Counted from the first letter of the stretch, positions 1 to 11,758 are shown. The stretch is 64,000 bases of DNA from Pollenia angustigena (GCA_930367215.1 OV884056.1:278920067-278984066); one strand, 5' to 3'. Made by a program: numbers and translations. Notes: generated from the letters alone by a model not told the origin.

Positions 1-429
1 CATGATTTCTTTCTTTTGTTTTGATGAAACTTGATTTAGAAAAAATTCTTTCACTTATTGTTGACGTTGGAGAGATTGAAAGTAAAGCGTTATAAAGCAT
101 ATTCAATTTCTCTGTTCTTTTCCTTTAGTCGTCTTACATTAGACCACTGGAATCTCTTTTTTTTAACAGTTTTAATAGAGTTGTTAAGGTCTAGACCGGT
201 CTGGTAGAAGGTTGATTTCATTTGGGTAAAAAAAATAATGTTCTATATCTGAATTATTTTGGTAAAAGTCGGTACTAAACATTCTTAAAAATAAATTCTT
301 TCCAAACTCTTTGGTCTTATTCTCTGTACTATGTACTATATTTTATAAAATTGTTACTTGAAGGAAATGTTCCAGAGTTAAGGAACAATAAAAGGGTATT
401 TAAAAAAAAAAAACTAATATGTACTGTGA
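1..429. other. No recognisable gene
   Basis: AT-rich sequence with short A and T runs. No open frame, inverted ends or repeat shared with the rest of the window was recognised. Confidence 0.5.
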
Positions 430-604
430 AAAAAATAAATTTTTCGATTAATTTTATTAATCGATTAATCGATTAATCGCCATAAATTATTCGAATTATT
501 CGTTAATTGAATTTCGATTAATCGCCATAAATTATTCGTTAAAATAATCCATCTTAAATTATTCAAACCGTTAATCGCCCAAAATTAATCGATTTATCGA
601 ACAT
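430..604. repeat. TTAATCGA-rich degenerate simple repeat
   Basis: The motif ATTAATCGA and its shorter forms recur many times, with CCATAAATTATTCG appearing twice. It runs directly into the 5'-truncated mini-me copy. It looks like a degenerate short tandem array; function unknown. Confidence 0.55.
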
Positions 605-1601
605 TTCGATTTAGCCATGTCCGTCTGTCTGTCTGTCTGTCTGTCCATCTGTCCGTCTGTTGAAAACACGCTCATTTTCGAACAACTTAAAAGAAATGAA
701 CAGACTTGGTGACAAATTGCTTGTAGTTATCCTAAGCAGTTTGGGATTGAAATCCAGCAAAAGCGGTTCAGTACGACCAGAGCTATGAATCAAAATGTGG
801 AACCAACACCTACAAAAATTGATAATTTTGTTACAAAAAATAACATAAATGCTGGAACAAGGCACGGAATGAGATAAGATTTTGCAAAAATTTGTTTTAT
901 TTGACTGGAAATCATGCTGTAAAATTTCGTGAAAATCCGTCCATAATTTACCCTAAGCCCCATATAAACACTACTCCCGGAAAACAGTTTAGTACGCCTA
1001 AAACCGTAAAAAATAACGCTAGCCTAACAAAATTTGGTACGTCACAGTTTTTTAGGACTAGACCTAACACTGTGAAATTTCGTGGCGATCGGTCGATAAT
1101 TTACCTTAAGCCCCATATAAACCCTACTACCGGAAAACAGTTTAGTACGCCTAAAACCGTAAAAAATAATGCAATCATAACAAGTTTTGGCTCGTCATAG
1201 TTTTATAGGACTATAAATGATACTATGAAATTTCGTGAAGATCGGTACATAATTTACCCTAGGCCCCATAGAAACCCAACTCCCGGAAAACAGTTTAGTA
1301 CACCTAAAACCATAATTAATAATGCTATCATAACAGAAATTGGTATGTCACAGTTTTAAAGGACTAGAAATGACGCTGTGAAATTTTGTGATGATCGGTC
1401 CATAATTTACCCTAGGCCCCATATAAACCCTACTACCGGAAAACAGTTTAGTCGCCTAAAACCATAATTAATAACAAATTGTCACAGTTTAAGATAATAT
1501 TAATAAATATACATCATACAGATATTACTCCTTAAACATTCGATCTGTCGGTGGAGGGTATCAAAGATGCGGCACAGCCGAATATAACACTCTAACTTGT
1601 T
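605..1601 (+). mobile_element. mini-me / DINE-1-like element, copy 1 (5'-truncated)
   Basis: It starts at a TCGATTTAGCCATGTCC-type core followed by a GTCT/GTCC microsatellite. This pairing is typical of dipteran mini-me (Helitron-related, non-autonomous) elements. The middle is a 153-bp tandem array. The end carries GGTGGAGGGTATCAAAGA and a CGGCACAGCCGAATATAAC hairpin, as in the second copy at 12601-13527. No protein is encoded: the open frames on both strands follow from the repeat. The first ~120 bp present in copy 2 are missing here. Confidence 0.75.
922..1500 (+). repeat. 153-bp tandem repeat, ~3.8 units
   Basis: The AAATTTCGTG start of each unit falls 153 bp apart (T-triplets at 925, 1078, 1231 and 1384). 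The units share CGGAAAACAGTTTAGT and CCTAAAACC blocks. Because 153 is divisible by three, a frame stays open through about two units, giving a chance ~100-codon ORF. Confidence 0.85.
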
Positions 1602-3498
1602 ATATTATAAAAACTATTTTCAACATCTTAAATTATAAAAAAATATATTAATTATAGAATATCATGTGAACCGCAAAGAAGTTTCATGCATCACTAGCAA
1701 TAAAATGGCAACAAACCGTAAAATAGTTGCCATACTTAAACATAAAATCGCTACAAACAGTTAATAGTTAAACACATAACTGTTATTGTACGTTTATGAA
1801 TATGAATTTTTATAAGAGGTTTATAAAACATAAAGCGTTTTATAGTTATTACATGGTTTAAAGTTTAAACTTTAAACTTAAAATAAGAACATTTTATGAA
1901 TATGGCCGTAGTAACAGTACACATTAGTTTGTATACAATCCGGATTATAATATTACCGAATAATCCGGATTAGCAAGGTCCGGATTATCAAGCTTTTACT
2001 GTGTATAATCTAAATTTGAAATATAATTTCGATAATTTTAAATTAAAATCACATCCAAAGAGGAAAAAACCCCCTGACACGCAACACAATTTCATTGTTT
2101 GTTTAAATTTCTCTAATAATTTTCAGCAAAACACAATTAAAAAAAAAAAAAAAAAATTTATTAATGTTTTTTATGACACACAAGTTCACCAGAAAAAAAT
2201 TTATTATGTCTCTTCTTTTTATGTGTCTGGCAGATCTGCATGTTATTTTAATACTCACATGACGATCACAATAATTTAATTTAAACAAAATATAATTTTT
2301 ATACTGGCATAAAAAAGAGTAGAGACGAGTTTGTAGTTTTTTCATTAATTGCACATGACTATACTTTTTTTTCTTTACTTATTTTTAATATGTTGTTTAT
2401 TAAAACTGGTGAAAAATACAGTTTGTGGCTTTTTATTTCTCAACATTGATTTCAAACTAAAAACTAACTAAAAAGCACCGAAAACACATAACAAGCGATA
2501 TATTGGGTGTATTTAAAATAAAAAAAAAGTTTAGTTTGTAGAAAAACATAAACAAAAAACCACCAACTGGCAGCACCTCCCCAAAAACTGCCCCAAATTT
2601 ATTACGATTTTCAGTCATTATGTTTGTTAGTTTTTTGTTTAATTTCATTTTCCATGACTATGATGCTGATGAGTTTTTAATGAATTAATTAAAATAAAAC
2701 TATAAACTACACTACAGTTTAGTATAATATATTTTGTATAAATTAATTTTCGTTTATATTCTCTGCAAAGTGTACAAAGTTTATTTAAAGTTTTTTTTTT
2801 ATTGTTCTTGTTTGTTGAATATCTCTTGTTGGTTTTTTTTTATCTCATTTAGTTTGTTTGTTTACAAAAACAAAACGAACTAAAAAGTTTCTGACACACA
2901 TTTAAAATGACAACTTGTCTAATAATCTCTTAATAATTAAATTTTATTCAGGGGGTTTTTAGTTTTAGTGAACTGTTGGGAAGGCATAATTAAAGAAGTA
3001 CGCGGTCAAATGTTAATTATGCACAGAAATAATTGTTTAATTTATTTGAAAAACAAAAAAAAAAAAAAAATTTTTTTTTAATTGTAAAGAAATTCTTACA
3101 AAATAATGCTAAAATTACCTAAAATTAATTAATTAATTGATATGTTTATTGTTTCCCTAATGAGTTTTTAAACGAACGTCAAAATTGTTTATGATGTAAA
3201 TTAAAACGGAAGTATTTATTTTTAATGGGTTGTTATAATCGTTTTCTCTATTTTGGAAAATTATTGATGTAATGAAGATTTATAGCATTTCACTTAAAAA
3301 TAATTTAATCAGTAGAAATATTAATTAGTTAATTCATTTTGTTCTTCCTTCCAATAAAGTTAATTTGCCTTTCGCAAGGTTTATAAAAAGCTTTAGAAAT
3401 AGGTTCTTCTACGAAAAATTAACCAAGTAATCGATCAGTAATCGATTATTTCAAGCTTCTAGTTTGAAAAGCAAGTTTTGAAGAAGTGGTTGTGCTAC
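1602..3498. other. Gene-free AT-rich stretch
   Basis: Long A and T homopolymers occur here. Near 1937-1991 the palindrome AATCCGGATTA appears twice with a half copy. No coding potential, LTR or transposon ends were recognised. Confidence 0.45.
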
Positions 3499-3506
3499 CT
3501 CTCATA

Positions 3507-3809
3507 CAGTGTTGCCAAATCTTCACTACCAAAAATTGCTAACTTTTTAGTATGATAGAGGTTAATATGTTCCACAAAAATATTTGCCATAAAAATCTCT
3601 ACAAAGTTGCTGAACAAACTCTACAACTACACAACGTTACAACACAACAAATTCAGCATTTATAATATTTTATGGAATAAAATTTTGCAGAAAATTTGTT
3701 TAAATAAAAATCCCTAAACAATGGCTTATGGTTAAGTTAATTTTCTCATGAATAAAGGAGATAAAAAATTGCTAAGTCTAGCCACTTAATGGCTAAGTTG
3801 GCATCACAG
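3507..3809. mobile_element. hAT-type MITE, CAGTGTTGCCAA ends
   Basis: The left end is CAGTGTTGCCAAATC; the right end reads CTGTGATGCCAACTT on the other strand. The flanks are CTCTCATA (3499-3506) and CTCTTATA (3810-3817), an 8-bp duplication with one mismatch, as expected for hAT. At 303 bp with no open frame it is a non-autonomous element. Its ends match those of the hAT at 42286-44172. Confidence 0.7.
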
Positions 3810-3817
3810 CTCTTATA

Positions 3818-4547
3818 CAAGTATAATAAAGAAAACGGAAATACACAAAAATATTAAAATTTTGCAAAAGTATCTTTGTCACATAATATCTGACAAAATA
3901 GCTGAACTGGAGAAGTAGGCGTGGTACCTTCATTAAAATACAATATAAATTTCTGTAAATGTGCATTTCTACAGAATAGTCAAAATTTTGTCAAGTAACG
4001 CCACCAAGCATTTAAAATTGTTTCTCAAATAATAATTTATAGACTATTTTTTTTTGTAGTTTGGTGTAAAGCATAACGAGCTTTACTTTTAGTGAAAGAG
4101 AGGAAATATTTGAACAACATGGGTCTTAAACACAAGATTAATTGCTGGGTAACGTTACAAAAAGAAAGCTTCACTGTGGAATTCTAAATTTAGTACAAAT
4201 TGCGAGATTTGTTAAAAACAATTTTGTATAACTCTATTTCAATGAGGTTATCAAAAGAGCACAAGGTTAAGCTAGTAACAGAGCTGCGGACACCGTAAAA
4301 AAAAACTTGGTTAAAAATTTTGTAGCGCTTTTAAAGCCCAGCAAATATCACAAAAATTTAAGTGTAAAATCCTGGAAACTATAGTCGGATGAAATTGTAA
4401 TAAATTAATTTTAGTCAGATGGAAAATAATACTTCTGGCACCATCCTCTTTTCGCATCTTAAAAAAGCACCAAGTTAAAAAAACGATGAAGCATGGAGAA
4501 GAAAAATTTAGGCTTGGGCCTGAGTTACTTGATGGCATCTCGGTCAA
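3818..4547. other. No recognisable gene
   Basis: AT-rich sequence between a hAT MITE and a LINE fragment. The upstream part of the LINE reverse transcriptase cannot be followed into it. Confidence 0.4.
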
Positions 4548-5640
4548 TTGGCTGAAATCGATGGTATAATAAAAAAGGAAGGTGATAATTTCTCTCGATT
4601 TATATCGAGTTTTCTCAGAGATCGCACTATACGAGTTGTTATAGATGGGGTTTCGTTAAACGAGTTCAAGATTCCTTCAGGGGTGCCGCAAGGCTCCGTT
4701 CTTTCAACTACTCTATTTCTTATCTTTCTAAATGACCTCCTTTGTCAAACTTCCATCCCTATCTACTCTTTTGCAGATGACAGCAACCTTTGCCATTCGT
4801 ACTCATTTGAATGCAGACCAAACGTATCCGATGTCGGGGCTATGAGGTAGAATATGACGCCTTGCCCAGACCTTGACATAGTCTCGGAATGGGGTCGTGC
4901 GAATAGGGTCGAATTTAATGCCCGAAAAACCCAATGTTACGTTCTGACGCATAAACGCGCGACAAACCGGGGTGCCTCATCTGTGTATATGGGTGGTATA
5001 ATTATTGAGGTATCAGAATCTCTTGATGTTCTGGGCATGAGAATACAACGTGATGTCCGATGGGCAGAACATAAATTCAAGTTGTCGAAAGAAGCATTCA
5101 AGTGCCTCGGCTTTCTAAGACGGTGTAAGATATACTTCACTCCATCTGATCTGCTTACGATTTATACCACTTTTATCCGACCGCGTATCGAATACAACTT
5201 TTATGTGTGGGCCGGTGCTTCAAAGTCTATTTTGGAGCTTCTCGACCGCGTGCAGTAGAGGGCGAAGGTTCTCATTGGTGACAGTAGAGTGTCCAATTCT
5301 ATTGACTCCCTTGAGCACCGTCGCAATGTGGGTTGTATTTGCCTGTTTTATCGTTACTACAATGGGAAGTGTTCTGGCGAAATTAGGGATCTGGTTCCCG
5401 AAAGCCGTACGTTTGTTCGCAATACACGTTTTTCCTCAAGAGCCCATCATTATGTGGTCGATTGGCAGGTGAATCGCACAACGCATTACAGAGAGAATTC
5501 GTTTTTTTTCCCGGAATGTGCGTATGTGGAATAACCTTCCTGCAGAAGTCTTCCCTCTCACTTTCAACATGATTAAGTTCAAATCGAATGTTCACAAACA
5601 CTACTCCCTCTATCCTCCTTCCCACAACCTATTTTCCTAG
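4548..5640 (+). pseudogene. non-LTR retrotransposon ORF2, reverse-transcriptase C-terminal half (jockey/CR1-like)
   Basis: This is a fragment of a LINE reverse transcriptase, the enzyme that copies element RNA at a nicked chromosomal target. Visible motifs are SGVPQGSVLS (RT block 4, near 4675-4705) and FADDSN (the catalytic YADD-type box, near 4770). After them come the thumb region and the conserved C-terminal tract with SLEHRRNVG, NNLPAEVFP and the NLFS terminus before the final stop at 5638. The frame is broken by TAG at 4848 and TAG at 5256, and by a frameshift in the T-run near 5505; otherwise it is collinear. The endonuclease and the N-terminal half of the RT are absent, as usual for 5' truncation. 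A second copy lies at 42709-43480. Clade assignment is from memory. Confidence 0.85.
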
Positions 5641-5711
5641 TTCCAACACAATGCAATGCATTAGGAGGGGTAATCGCCTGAGTGCTGATCCTAACAGTAA
5701 AAAAAAAAAAA
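5641..5711 (+). mobile_element. 3' UTR and poly(A) of the LINE fragment
   Basis: The short 3' UTR ends in CCTAACAGT followed by 13 A. The reverse copy at 42709 has the matching T-run then GTTAGGA, which fixes this as the family's 3' end. Confidence 0.75.
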
Positions 5712-5716
5712 TACAC

Positions 5717-5830
5717 CCAAGATCGTTAAGGATTGGCCGGTAAAGCAAAAAATTAAAACAACAAAATGCCCAGTGCAAAACCCAGATCTCAATCTGATAT
5801 AAAATGTGTGAGCTTTTTGCGAAGAAACAA
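5717..5830 (+). pseudogene. Tc1-like transposase relic
   Basis: One frame reads VQNPDLNLI followed by a stop, then NV and WAF-like residues. This resembles the AQSPDLNPIENLW block around the third acidic residue of Tc1 transposases. Stops interrupt it, and no inverted ends were found. It is short, so chance similarity cannot be excluded. Confidence 0.4.
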
Positions 5831-6099
5831 CTTGACACCGCTTTACTTAATATTCAACAATTTTAAGAAAGCATTTGAAATCATGGTGAATTTACCATGA
5901 TATGCGCCAAACCAATAACGATACGTCAAATATCCCACAAATTCAATTATATGCAGTCTTAGATCACTGTAGTGCGAACTGAAGTAACTAAAAGTGGTCT
6001 TAAAAGAAATATTACCAACGCTAAAATGAGGAGAGTAAACGCTACTAACAAAAGTTAGAATATAGAAGACGGTTTACATTTTAACTCTTGTTCAGTTAA

Positions 6100-6240
6100 A
6101 ATTTTGCAGTTTTTGTATTATGCCTTCCAACTCTGTTGTATTGCGGTAAACAAAAACATCAAAAAATTACTACATATCGCAAGCAGTTATTTTTATTTAA
6201 CTCAACTGAGTTGAGTTCTAAACCGCTATAAGTGCATATG
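6100..6240. repeat. Dispersed repeat shared with 36715-36825
   Basis: Both sites carry TTTTGTATTATG, ATTGCGGTAAACAAAAA and a CAACTCAGTTGAGTTG-type palindrome, the palindrome lying on opposite sides. A small MITE-like family with two degraded copies is the likeliest reading. Confidence 0.5.
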
Positions 6241-6439
6241 TTTCCAAATTCTGCTATCTCTGAAGTCTTTTGACCTTAACAAGCGGTTCTTCTGACAATG
6301 CAAGAAACAGAATTAAAACTGCAAATATTCATTTGGCATTCTTAACCCTAAATGGCGATCCGCACACATCTTAAGAACCAAGCTAAATTTACCTCATGCA
6401 TAAAATAGACTCCTCTCTTTTCACGTGGATCGTGGAATG

Positions 6440-6800
6440 CAGGTCAGAAGGATATTAGCTCGCTACAAGTTTTCATAAATCGCTGCCTACAGAGAATTCT
6501 ACAAGTATTCTGGCCAGTTACGGTATTCAATGAAAGGGCATGTGCCCAAAATTTCTAAATTCCGATATATGTTGAGATACGTTAAAGTAAATGGAGTTAG
6601 TTAGGGCATACTCTGCGAAAGCCCGCTTACGATATGATAAACGATATTGAATAAAAACCGCAAGGAAGCCGTAGAAGAATGAAACCATCACACACTTGGC
6701 GCAACCAAATCGAAATTGAGGCAGCCAGTCACGACAAGAGCTGGAGCGTGATAAAAACACTTGCATCGGACAGACTAGAATGGAATAAGGTTGTTATGAC
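6440..6800 (+). pseudogene. RTE-like LINE, C-terminal relic
   Basis: Fragments of the same protein tail seen at 9740-10534 and 17029-17643 can be read: LQVFINRCLQRILQVFWP, then after a gap and frame changes a PQGSRRRMKPSHTWRNQ-like stretch and WSVIKTLASDRLEWNKV. Several stops and deletions make it non-functional. It is the oldest-looking of the three copies. Confidence 0.65.
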
Positions 6801-6889
6801 GTTATGCTTATATTCCTGCGTTTCTTTTTCCTTTCTTAATTAAAACTCTCTTGAATGGCTTTAATAAAATCCCGAATAGGTTTTATTTT

Positions 6890-7130
6890 ATTTGATCTGT
6901 TTAAAATCAGTTTTAATTAAAAATTTAATCAAGTGAATTAAACTTTTAATCAAGTGAATTAAACGTTTAATTAATATTATTATTTTTTTACTGGTGCAAA
7001 AAAATATTGTCAATTAATCGTTTAATAGACTTGATTAAACGTTTAATTCAATTGATTAAATGTTTAATTCACTTGATTAAATTTTTAATTAAAACTGATT
7101 TTATTTTTGATTAATGCTTTTACTGGTGCA
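6890..7130. repeat. Foldback MITE rich in TTTAATCAAGTGAATTAAAC
   Basis: The left half carries AAAATCAGTTTTAATTAA and the right half its inverse, with runs of TTAATCAAGTGAATTAAACG between. A TTTACTGGTGCAAA motif occurs in both halves. The same family appears at 52225-52680 and 60496-60675. The left terminus is worn. Confidence 0.6.
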
Positions 7131-7139
7131 AAATTTTTT

Positions 7140-7740
7140 TTTTTGTGTTTTAATTAATTTCATGTTATTAAATTCCTTTCTTTATACAAATAACTTAATG
7201 ATTAAAATATCAAAATTTGGATTAAAAACCATAAACAGTTGAACAAATAACCACAATACTAATTATTGCTAAAAAGATAAGGCACTAACTCCATGTTTAC
7301 GGTTGTACTTCAAGTTGTGCTAAAAAAAAACTCAACAACAACAAAAAAGTAAAACAAAAACATGAAAAACAGAAAAATGCACCATTGACTTCCAGAAGAA
7401 TTCCTGACAAAAAGTACAAAAAAACAGAAGTAAAGAAGAACATATAAATCAACTAAAGTAGATAATCGTTCAAAACAAATTTCAATCTACCAAATGGCGG
7501 TGAGTGTTACCCGCTAAACCCCTCTAAAGAGATTGAGTGGTTACATTCGAAACATGTAAGGGCACCCTGTCCGTGAAAACCTGCGTTCGGTTCCCAGCTC
7601 AGTCAAGAATGAAAAATTATCAATAAATTTTAATTATTTCATGTTATAAAATTCTTTTCTTCATAAAAATAATTTAATAAAAATTAAATTTAACGAACTT
7701 TATCCTGATAAAAGTATCAAAATTTGGATTAAAAAATTTA
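7140..7740 (+). mobile_element. tRNA-derived SINE-like repeat, copy 1
   Basis: This matches the element at 20215-20840 in inverse orientation. Shared blocks include CAGTCAAGAATGAA, TTTCATGTTATAAAATTC and CAAAATTTGGATTAAAAA. A pol III B-box-like GCGTTCGGTTCC lies at 7583-7594, with GATTGAGTGGTTA upstream as a weak A box. No cloverleaf for a functional tRNA can be drawn. Confidence 0.5.
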
Positions 7741-8911
7741 TTTCTTTTATTTTAGTGGTGGTAGCGGTGCGCTCTGGGTTAAGCTTGTTTTATAATAAAT
7801 AATAACTTTTCTTATGTTTTCTAGTCTTGTTCGTTAATTTTTTATATTCCCAAAGAAATTTTGTTCATACACTTTTACTAAGTTTAAGATTTTCTTTTTT
7901 TAAAGATCTTTTTTTTCTATCCTGCCTTCCTTTACACAATATTGTATTACAACCATAAACGCTGTATAATTTTAAACTATTTGTATTTATTATTATATCT
8001 TATTACCATGTTTTTGCAGTAAACTTAAGAAAATGTTCAAATATTAAAATATACACATATAAAAAAAAAATATCTGCATAAAACCCTCAAGTTATCACGT
8101 TCAAGAGATATAAAAAATTATTACATTTCTTTAGAATGCCCTTCATTGTGTTTAGTTGAACTTAGGAACTATTTTTATATGGTAGTTTTTTTTTTAAGCA
8201 ACATTTGTGCAGAATTAGTTTAACAAATTTTTATATTATTTTTAATAAAATAAATAAATGTAGACAACAAATAGTTAAAATGTATAAAATGATGGTGTAT
8301 ATACATAATAATATTGAAAATAATATGAATAAAGTTTTAAATAAAAACAAAAACTATAGAATCCCCTAAAATTTGCGTAAATAAAAGCAGATATTTTATG
8401 TTTTAATGAGAGAATTTTACAAATAAGAAAATATTAAACGAGTTAAAGAATATTTGATGAATTATATAAGAGCACTCAAGCCAATAGTTCCATTTTATCA
8501 GCATCATTCACTCATATTGCCAGTAAACTTTTGATGTCCACAAATTTTAATGATATTTAATTGAACAAGAGCAGGAAATATTATTAAAACGTTACCAAAA
8601 AATGAAATTTGTTTAAATAAATTAAAAGCATGAGTCATCAATGAAATTTCAAAATTGAACTGTCTTCTGTATGGGTGCTTTTTGATCGTTTGACCCGATT
8701 TCAGCAGCTTATAATAAATATATGGATATCTATTAGTAGCACTAAATACAGGATATTATTCAGGCACCGTGGATATTCGACTTAAGCGTTTGTTCGTTTG
8801 GTTTGCCGGATTTTACAAACAATTTATTGAGCTTTGGGTTGTTATCAAGGATCCATTGTTTATCGTTTGTATTATTTCGATCGGATCTGACATTGCCAAT
8901 AGCATCTATAT
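7741..8911. other. Gene-free AT-rich stretch
   Basis: No coding frame or shared repeat was recognised. The last ~200 bp may hold worn transposon sequence next to the mariner relic, but I could not align it. Confidence 0.4.
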
Positions 8912-9600
8912 AACTGCCTGACCGGCGTCATTTTGGAAGAAATACGGGCCGATGATGCCGCCAGCCCATAAACCTCACCAAACAGTCACTCTTTGTGGGT
9001 GCATTGGATTTTCGACAATAACTTTTGGATTATCATTCGCCGAAATGCGGCAATTCTGCTTATTTACGAATCCACTGAGGTGAAAATGTGCGTCATTACT
9101 GAAGATGATTTTCTTCAAAAATTTATCATCCACTGTTGCCATTTCTTGCCACCATTCGGACTATTGACGACGTTTGGAATGATCAAGAAGCTTTAGTTCT
9201 TGAGTCAATTGCACCTTGTAAGCGTGTAAATGCAAGTCTTTATGCATAATGTTCATCAACGACAAGCGTGAGAGGTGCAATTGTTATGCACGACGACGAA
9301 TTGAAGTGGACAGGTCTTAAGCCACACTATCGCGAATAGCAGCAATATTTTCTGTAGTACGAGCTGTACGAGCATGCACTGGTGTTTTTGAAACTCCTAC
9401 AGACCCGGTTGTACTCACATTTGGACGATCAAATTGACCGAAAAAATCACGAAGTGCACGATAAGCATTTTGGTTTGAACGCCTATTTTTATAATACTCC
9501 TAAATAACTTTAACGCGTTGATCGATTGTGTATCTTTCCATAGTTCAAATTAGGTTAGTCTAAAATTAAGAAATGTCAAATGAAATGGAGAAAAAAACTT
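8912..9600 (-). pseudogene. mariner-family transposase relic
   Basis: The minus strand is close to the transposase at 34076-35157. From the N-terminus (right) it shows the RSNQNAYRALRDFFGQFD tract, the ARTARTTENIAAI region, the HAYKVQLTQELK region and the part around the first catalytic aspartate. It stops at the AVI/TVNG region, so the second and third catalytic aspartates are missing. Several stops are present. It keeps about 4 bp (around 9448-9452) that are deleted in the 34-kb copy, which shows where that frameshift arose. Inverted ends were not found. Confidence 0.8.
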
Positions 9601-9739
9601 TTTCACTTATGGCCGGTTGGCGGAAAGTTAAGAGGAAAAAGGGGAGTGACAAAATTCAATTTTTTAACATATATTAATGACATAGGAAGCTAAAAATTTT
9701 GAGACTAACACGAAAGCGCCATTTGGCATTCGATGGAAT

Positions 9740-10534
9740 ATGGCAGAGTACCTAAACGACATAGATTTCGCTGATGATATTTGTCTAATGGCTCATAGAT
9801 ATGGGGATATTGAAGTTAAAATAAGGAGTCTCACCGAAAGTGCCAGAAAAGTAGGTTTGAGAATAAACTTTCAAAAGACAAAACTTATGCGTATAGGTAC
9901 CCATATAACGACCCCACTTATAGTGGAAACTATAATTATTGATGATGTGGAATCATTTAACTACCTTGGATGCAATATAACAAAAAATGGTGGGTCTGAA
10001 GCTGATATCTCCGATCGGATTAATAAAGCCCGCGTTGCTTTCTTCAAGTTGCACAAAGTATGGCGTGCAAACAACATCTCAAAGAAGACAAAACTGCGTA
10101 TATTTAATTGGAGCGTAAAATCTGTGCTGCCATATGGCTGTACCACATGGAGCTTTACAAAACGTTCACTCAAAAATATACAGACATTTATTAATCGATG
10201 TTTGAGAAAGATCCTTCATATATATTGGCCGAATTGGATCTCAAATGAAGCGTTGTGGCAAAGTGCAAATTGCTGCCCAGCCGAGTTGGATATACGTAGA
10301 CGCAATTGGACATGGATCGGTCATATTCTCAGAAGACCACCAACTGAAATTGCTAGAGTGGCTCTTGAGTGGAACCCCCAAGGACAACGACGACAAGGAA
10401 GACCACGAAATACATGGATACGCTGCACCAAAAAGGAATATGAATCAGCATGTACAACCTGGAATCAGGTTAAATCACTGGCCGTAGACAGAAAGAAATG
10501 GAGAGAATTCGTTGACGCCCAATGTTCTTCGTGA
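9740..10534 (+). CDS. RTE-like LINE ORF2, C-terminal part (5'-truncated, open frame)
   Basis: There are 264 open codons, and the frame extends in register upstream to about 9690 without a real start. FADDI near residue 10 is the catalytic reverse-transcriptase box. It is followed by the LRINFQKTK block, the NYLGCNI tract, LPYGCTTWSFTKR, and a tail with RRRNWTWIGHILRR and QGQRRQGRPRNTWIR, typical of RTE-like endonuclease-reverse-transcriptase proteins. The endonuclease and most RT fingers are missing, so it cannot act alone. No internal stop or frameshift is present, so insertion is likely recent compared with the copies at 6440 and 17029. Clade named from memory. Confidence 0.85.
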   Translation: MAEYLNDIDFADDICLMAHRYGDIEVKIRSLTESARKVGLRINFQKTKLMRIGTHITTPLIVETIIIDDVESFNYLGCNITKNGGSEADISDRINKARVAFFKLHKVWRANNISKKTKLRIFNWSVKSVLPYGCTTWSFTKRSLKNIQTFINRCLRKILHIYWPNWISNEALWQSANCCPAELDIRRRNWTWIGHILRRPPTEIARVALEWNPQGQRRQGRPRNTWIRCTKKEYESACTTWNQVKSLAVDRKKWREFVDAQCSS

Positions 10535-10578
10535 ACTTTTTATTTAAGTATCATGTAGAATTTTTTTTTTTTTTTGAT

Positions 10579-11172
10579 TAAAAAAACCGAAACTAAGCAA
10601 TAAAATTTACTTTAAGAAAGGTAAAACGTTTTTCTTATATGCGCAGTCGTTTTAGAAACATAATTTTTTTTCTGGAAAAAAAAAAATAATTTTTTTATTA
10701 AAATTTCGGAATTTTTGTTTTTAAAAATTCATAAAAAATTGAAAAATGCAGCTATGCTTCTAATTTTATGCAGACATATAAAAAACAACATTGCAACAAA
10801 ATGATTAAAATCTCTAAACAACTTTTGATTTTATGTATTCACAAAAGATGTGGCGGTTTTATAAAATTCTTAAATTAATTAAAATTTTTCGTCTTTTGTG
10901 AATACATAAAATCAAAAGTTGTTAACAGATTTTAATCATTTATAGCTTGTTTTGTTTGCAATGTTGTTTTTTATATGTCTGCCTAAAATTAAAAGCATAG
11001 CTGCATTTTTTAATTTTTTATGAATTTTTAAAAACAAAAATTCCGAAATTTTAATAAAAAAATTATTTTTTTTCCAGAAAAAAATTATGTTTCTAAAACG
11101 ACTGCGCATATAAGAAAAACGTTTTACCTTTCTTAAAGTAAATTTTATTGCGTAATTTCGGTTTTTTTTAGT
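10579..11172. repeat. Long near-perfect palindrome (~285-bp arms)
   Basis: The left arm from 10579 is repeated inverted to 11172 with few mismatches and a short centre near 10865-10880. Matching blocks include AAACGACTGCGCATATAAG with its inverse and TTCACAAAAGA/TCTTTTGTGAA next to the centre. The right arm runs into a hAT-like half element ending at 11758, so the palindrome probably arose as that element's foldback. Confidence 0.85.
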
Positions 11173-11758
11173 TTTTCAATAAGCTAAAGCGTTTTTGAGT
11201 TGCGCGAACATATGTTGTGCAACATCCTTAATTTTCGAAATAACGGTATATCTCGAAAACTAAAGCTAACCTAAAAAAACGGCTAGCACCACTGGATTCA
11301 GCGACCCCGAATTAGTTAAAATTAGTTAAAAATCTTTCGTTCGTATCATACTAAAATATTAAACTGCAAATACTTTAATCTATCTATACAATATATAATT
11401 TCTTAGTATGTCAGGATGTTTGCATGTACGTCCTATTCTTTCCGCAACTTTCTGAAGCCATCTGATGACATAGGAAGCTGAAATTTGGCACACTTGAAGT
11501 ACTTTCTCTGCGGAAGATCGTAACGAAGCCATATTTTTGACTTTCGGCTTTTCCACTAGAATCTAGATCTAGATCTGATAGAAAAGATGTTTTTTTTATA
11601 ATATGGGGAAATTTGGGCCCCACCCGGCACGGCTAGGCACCGTCGGATTGACCTGAAAAATTAGATCATGATTTCTTACACCAAACCTCATATTTTAAGC
11701 AGCGCAAACAATTAAATTTAAAAAAAAAATTGCGACCAGTCTATTGTAAATACTACTG
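11163..11758 (-). mobile_element. hAT-like element, one half (TAGACTGGTCGCA end)
   Basis: This is closely similar, inverted, to 56445-56830: the end TGCGACCAGTCTA, GCGCTGCTTAAAATATG on the other strand, a GGGCCCCACCCGGCACGG block and a 70-codon open frame at 11411-11623. Only one terminus is present. The other side is replaced by the palindrome, so no target duplication can be assigned. Confidence 0.7.

Noticed and set aside
611..865. Minus-strand frames across the GTCT microsatellite (also 12671-12952)
   Set aside because: Translation of the mini-me core and microsatellite; similar in both copies only because the DNA is similar.
892..1200. 102-codon frame with a 51-residue repeat (and the similar one at 12979-13293)
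   Set aside because: A result of the 153-bp tandem unit inside mini-me elements; the next units contain stops and there is no sign of selection.
922..1500. Possible CRISPR-like regular repeat
   Set aside because: Units are contiguous 153-bp tandem copies without unique spacers, and the context is a eukaryotic transposon.
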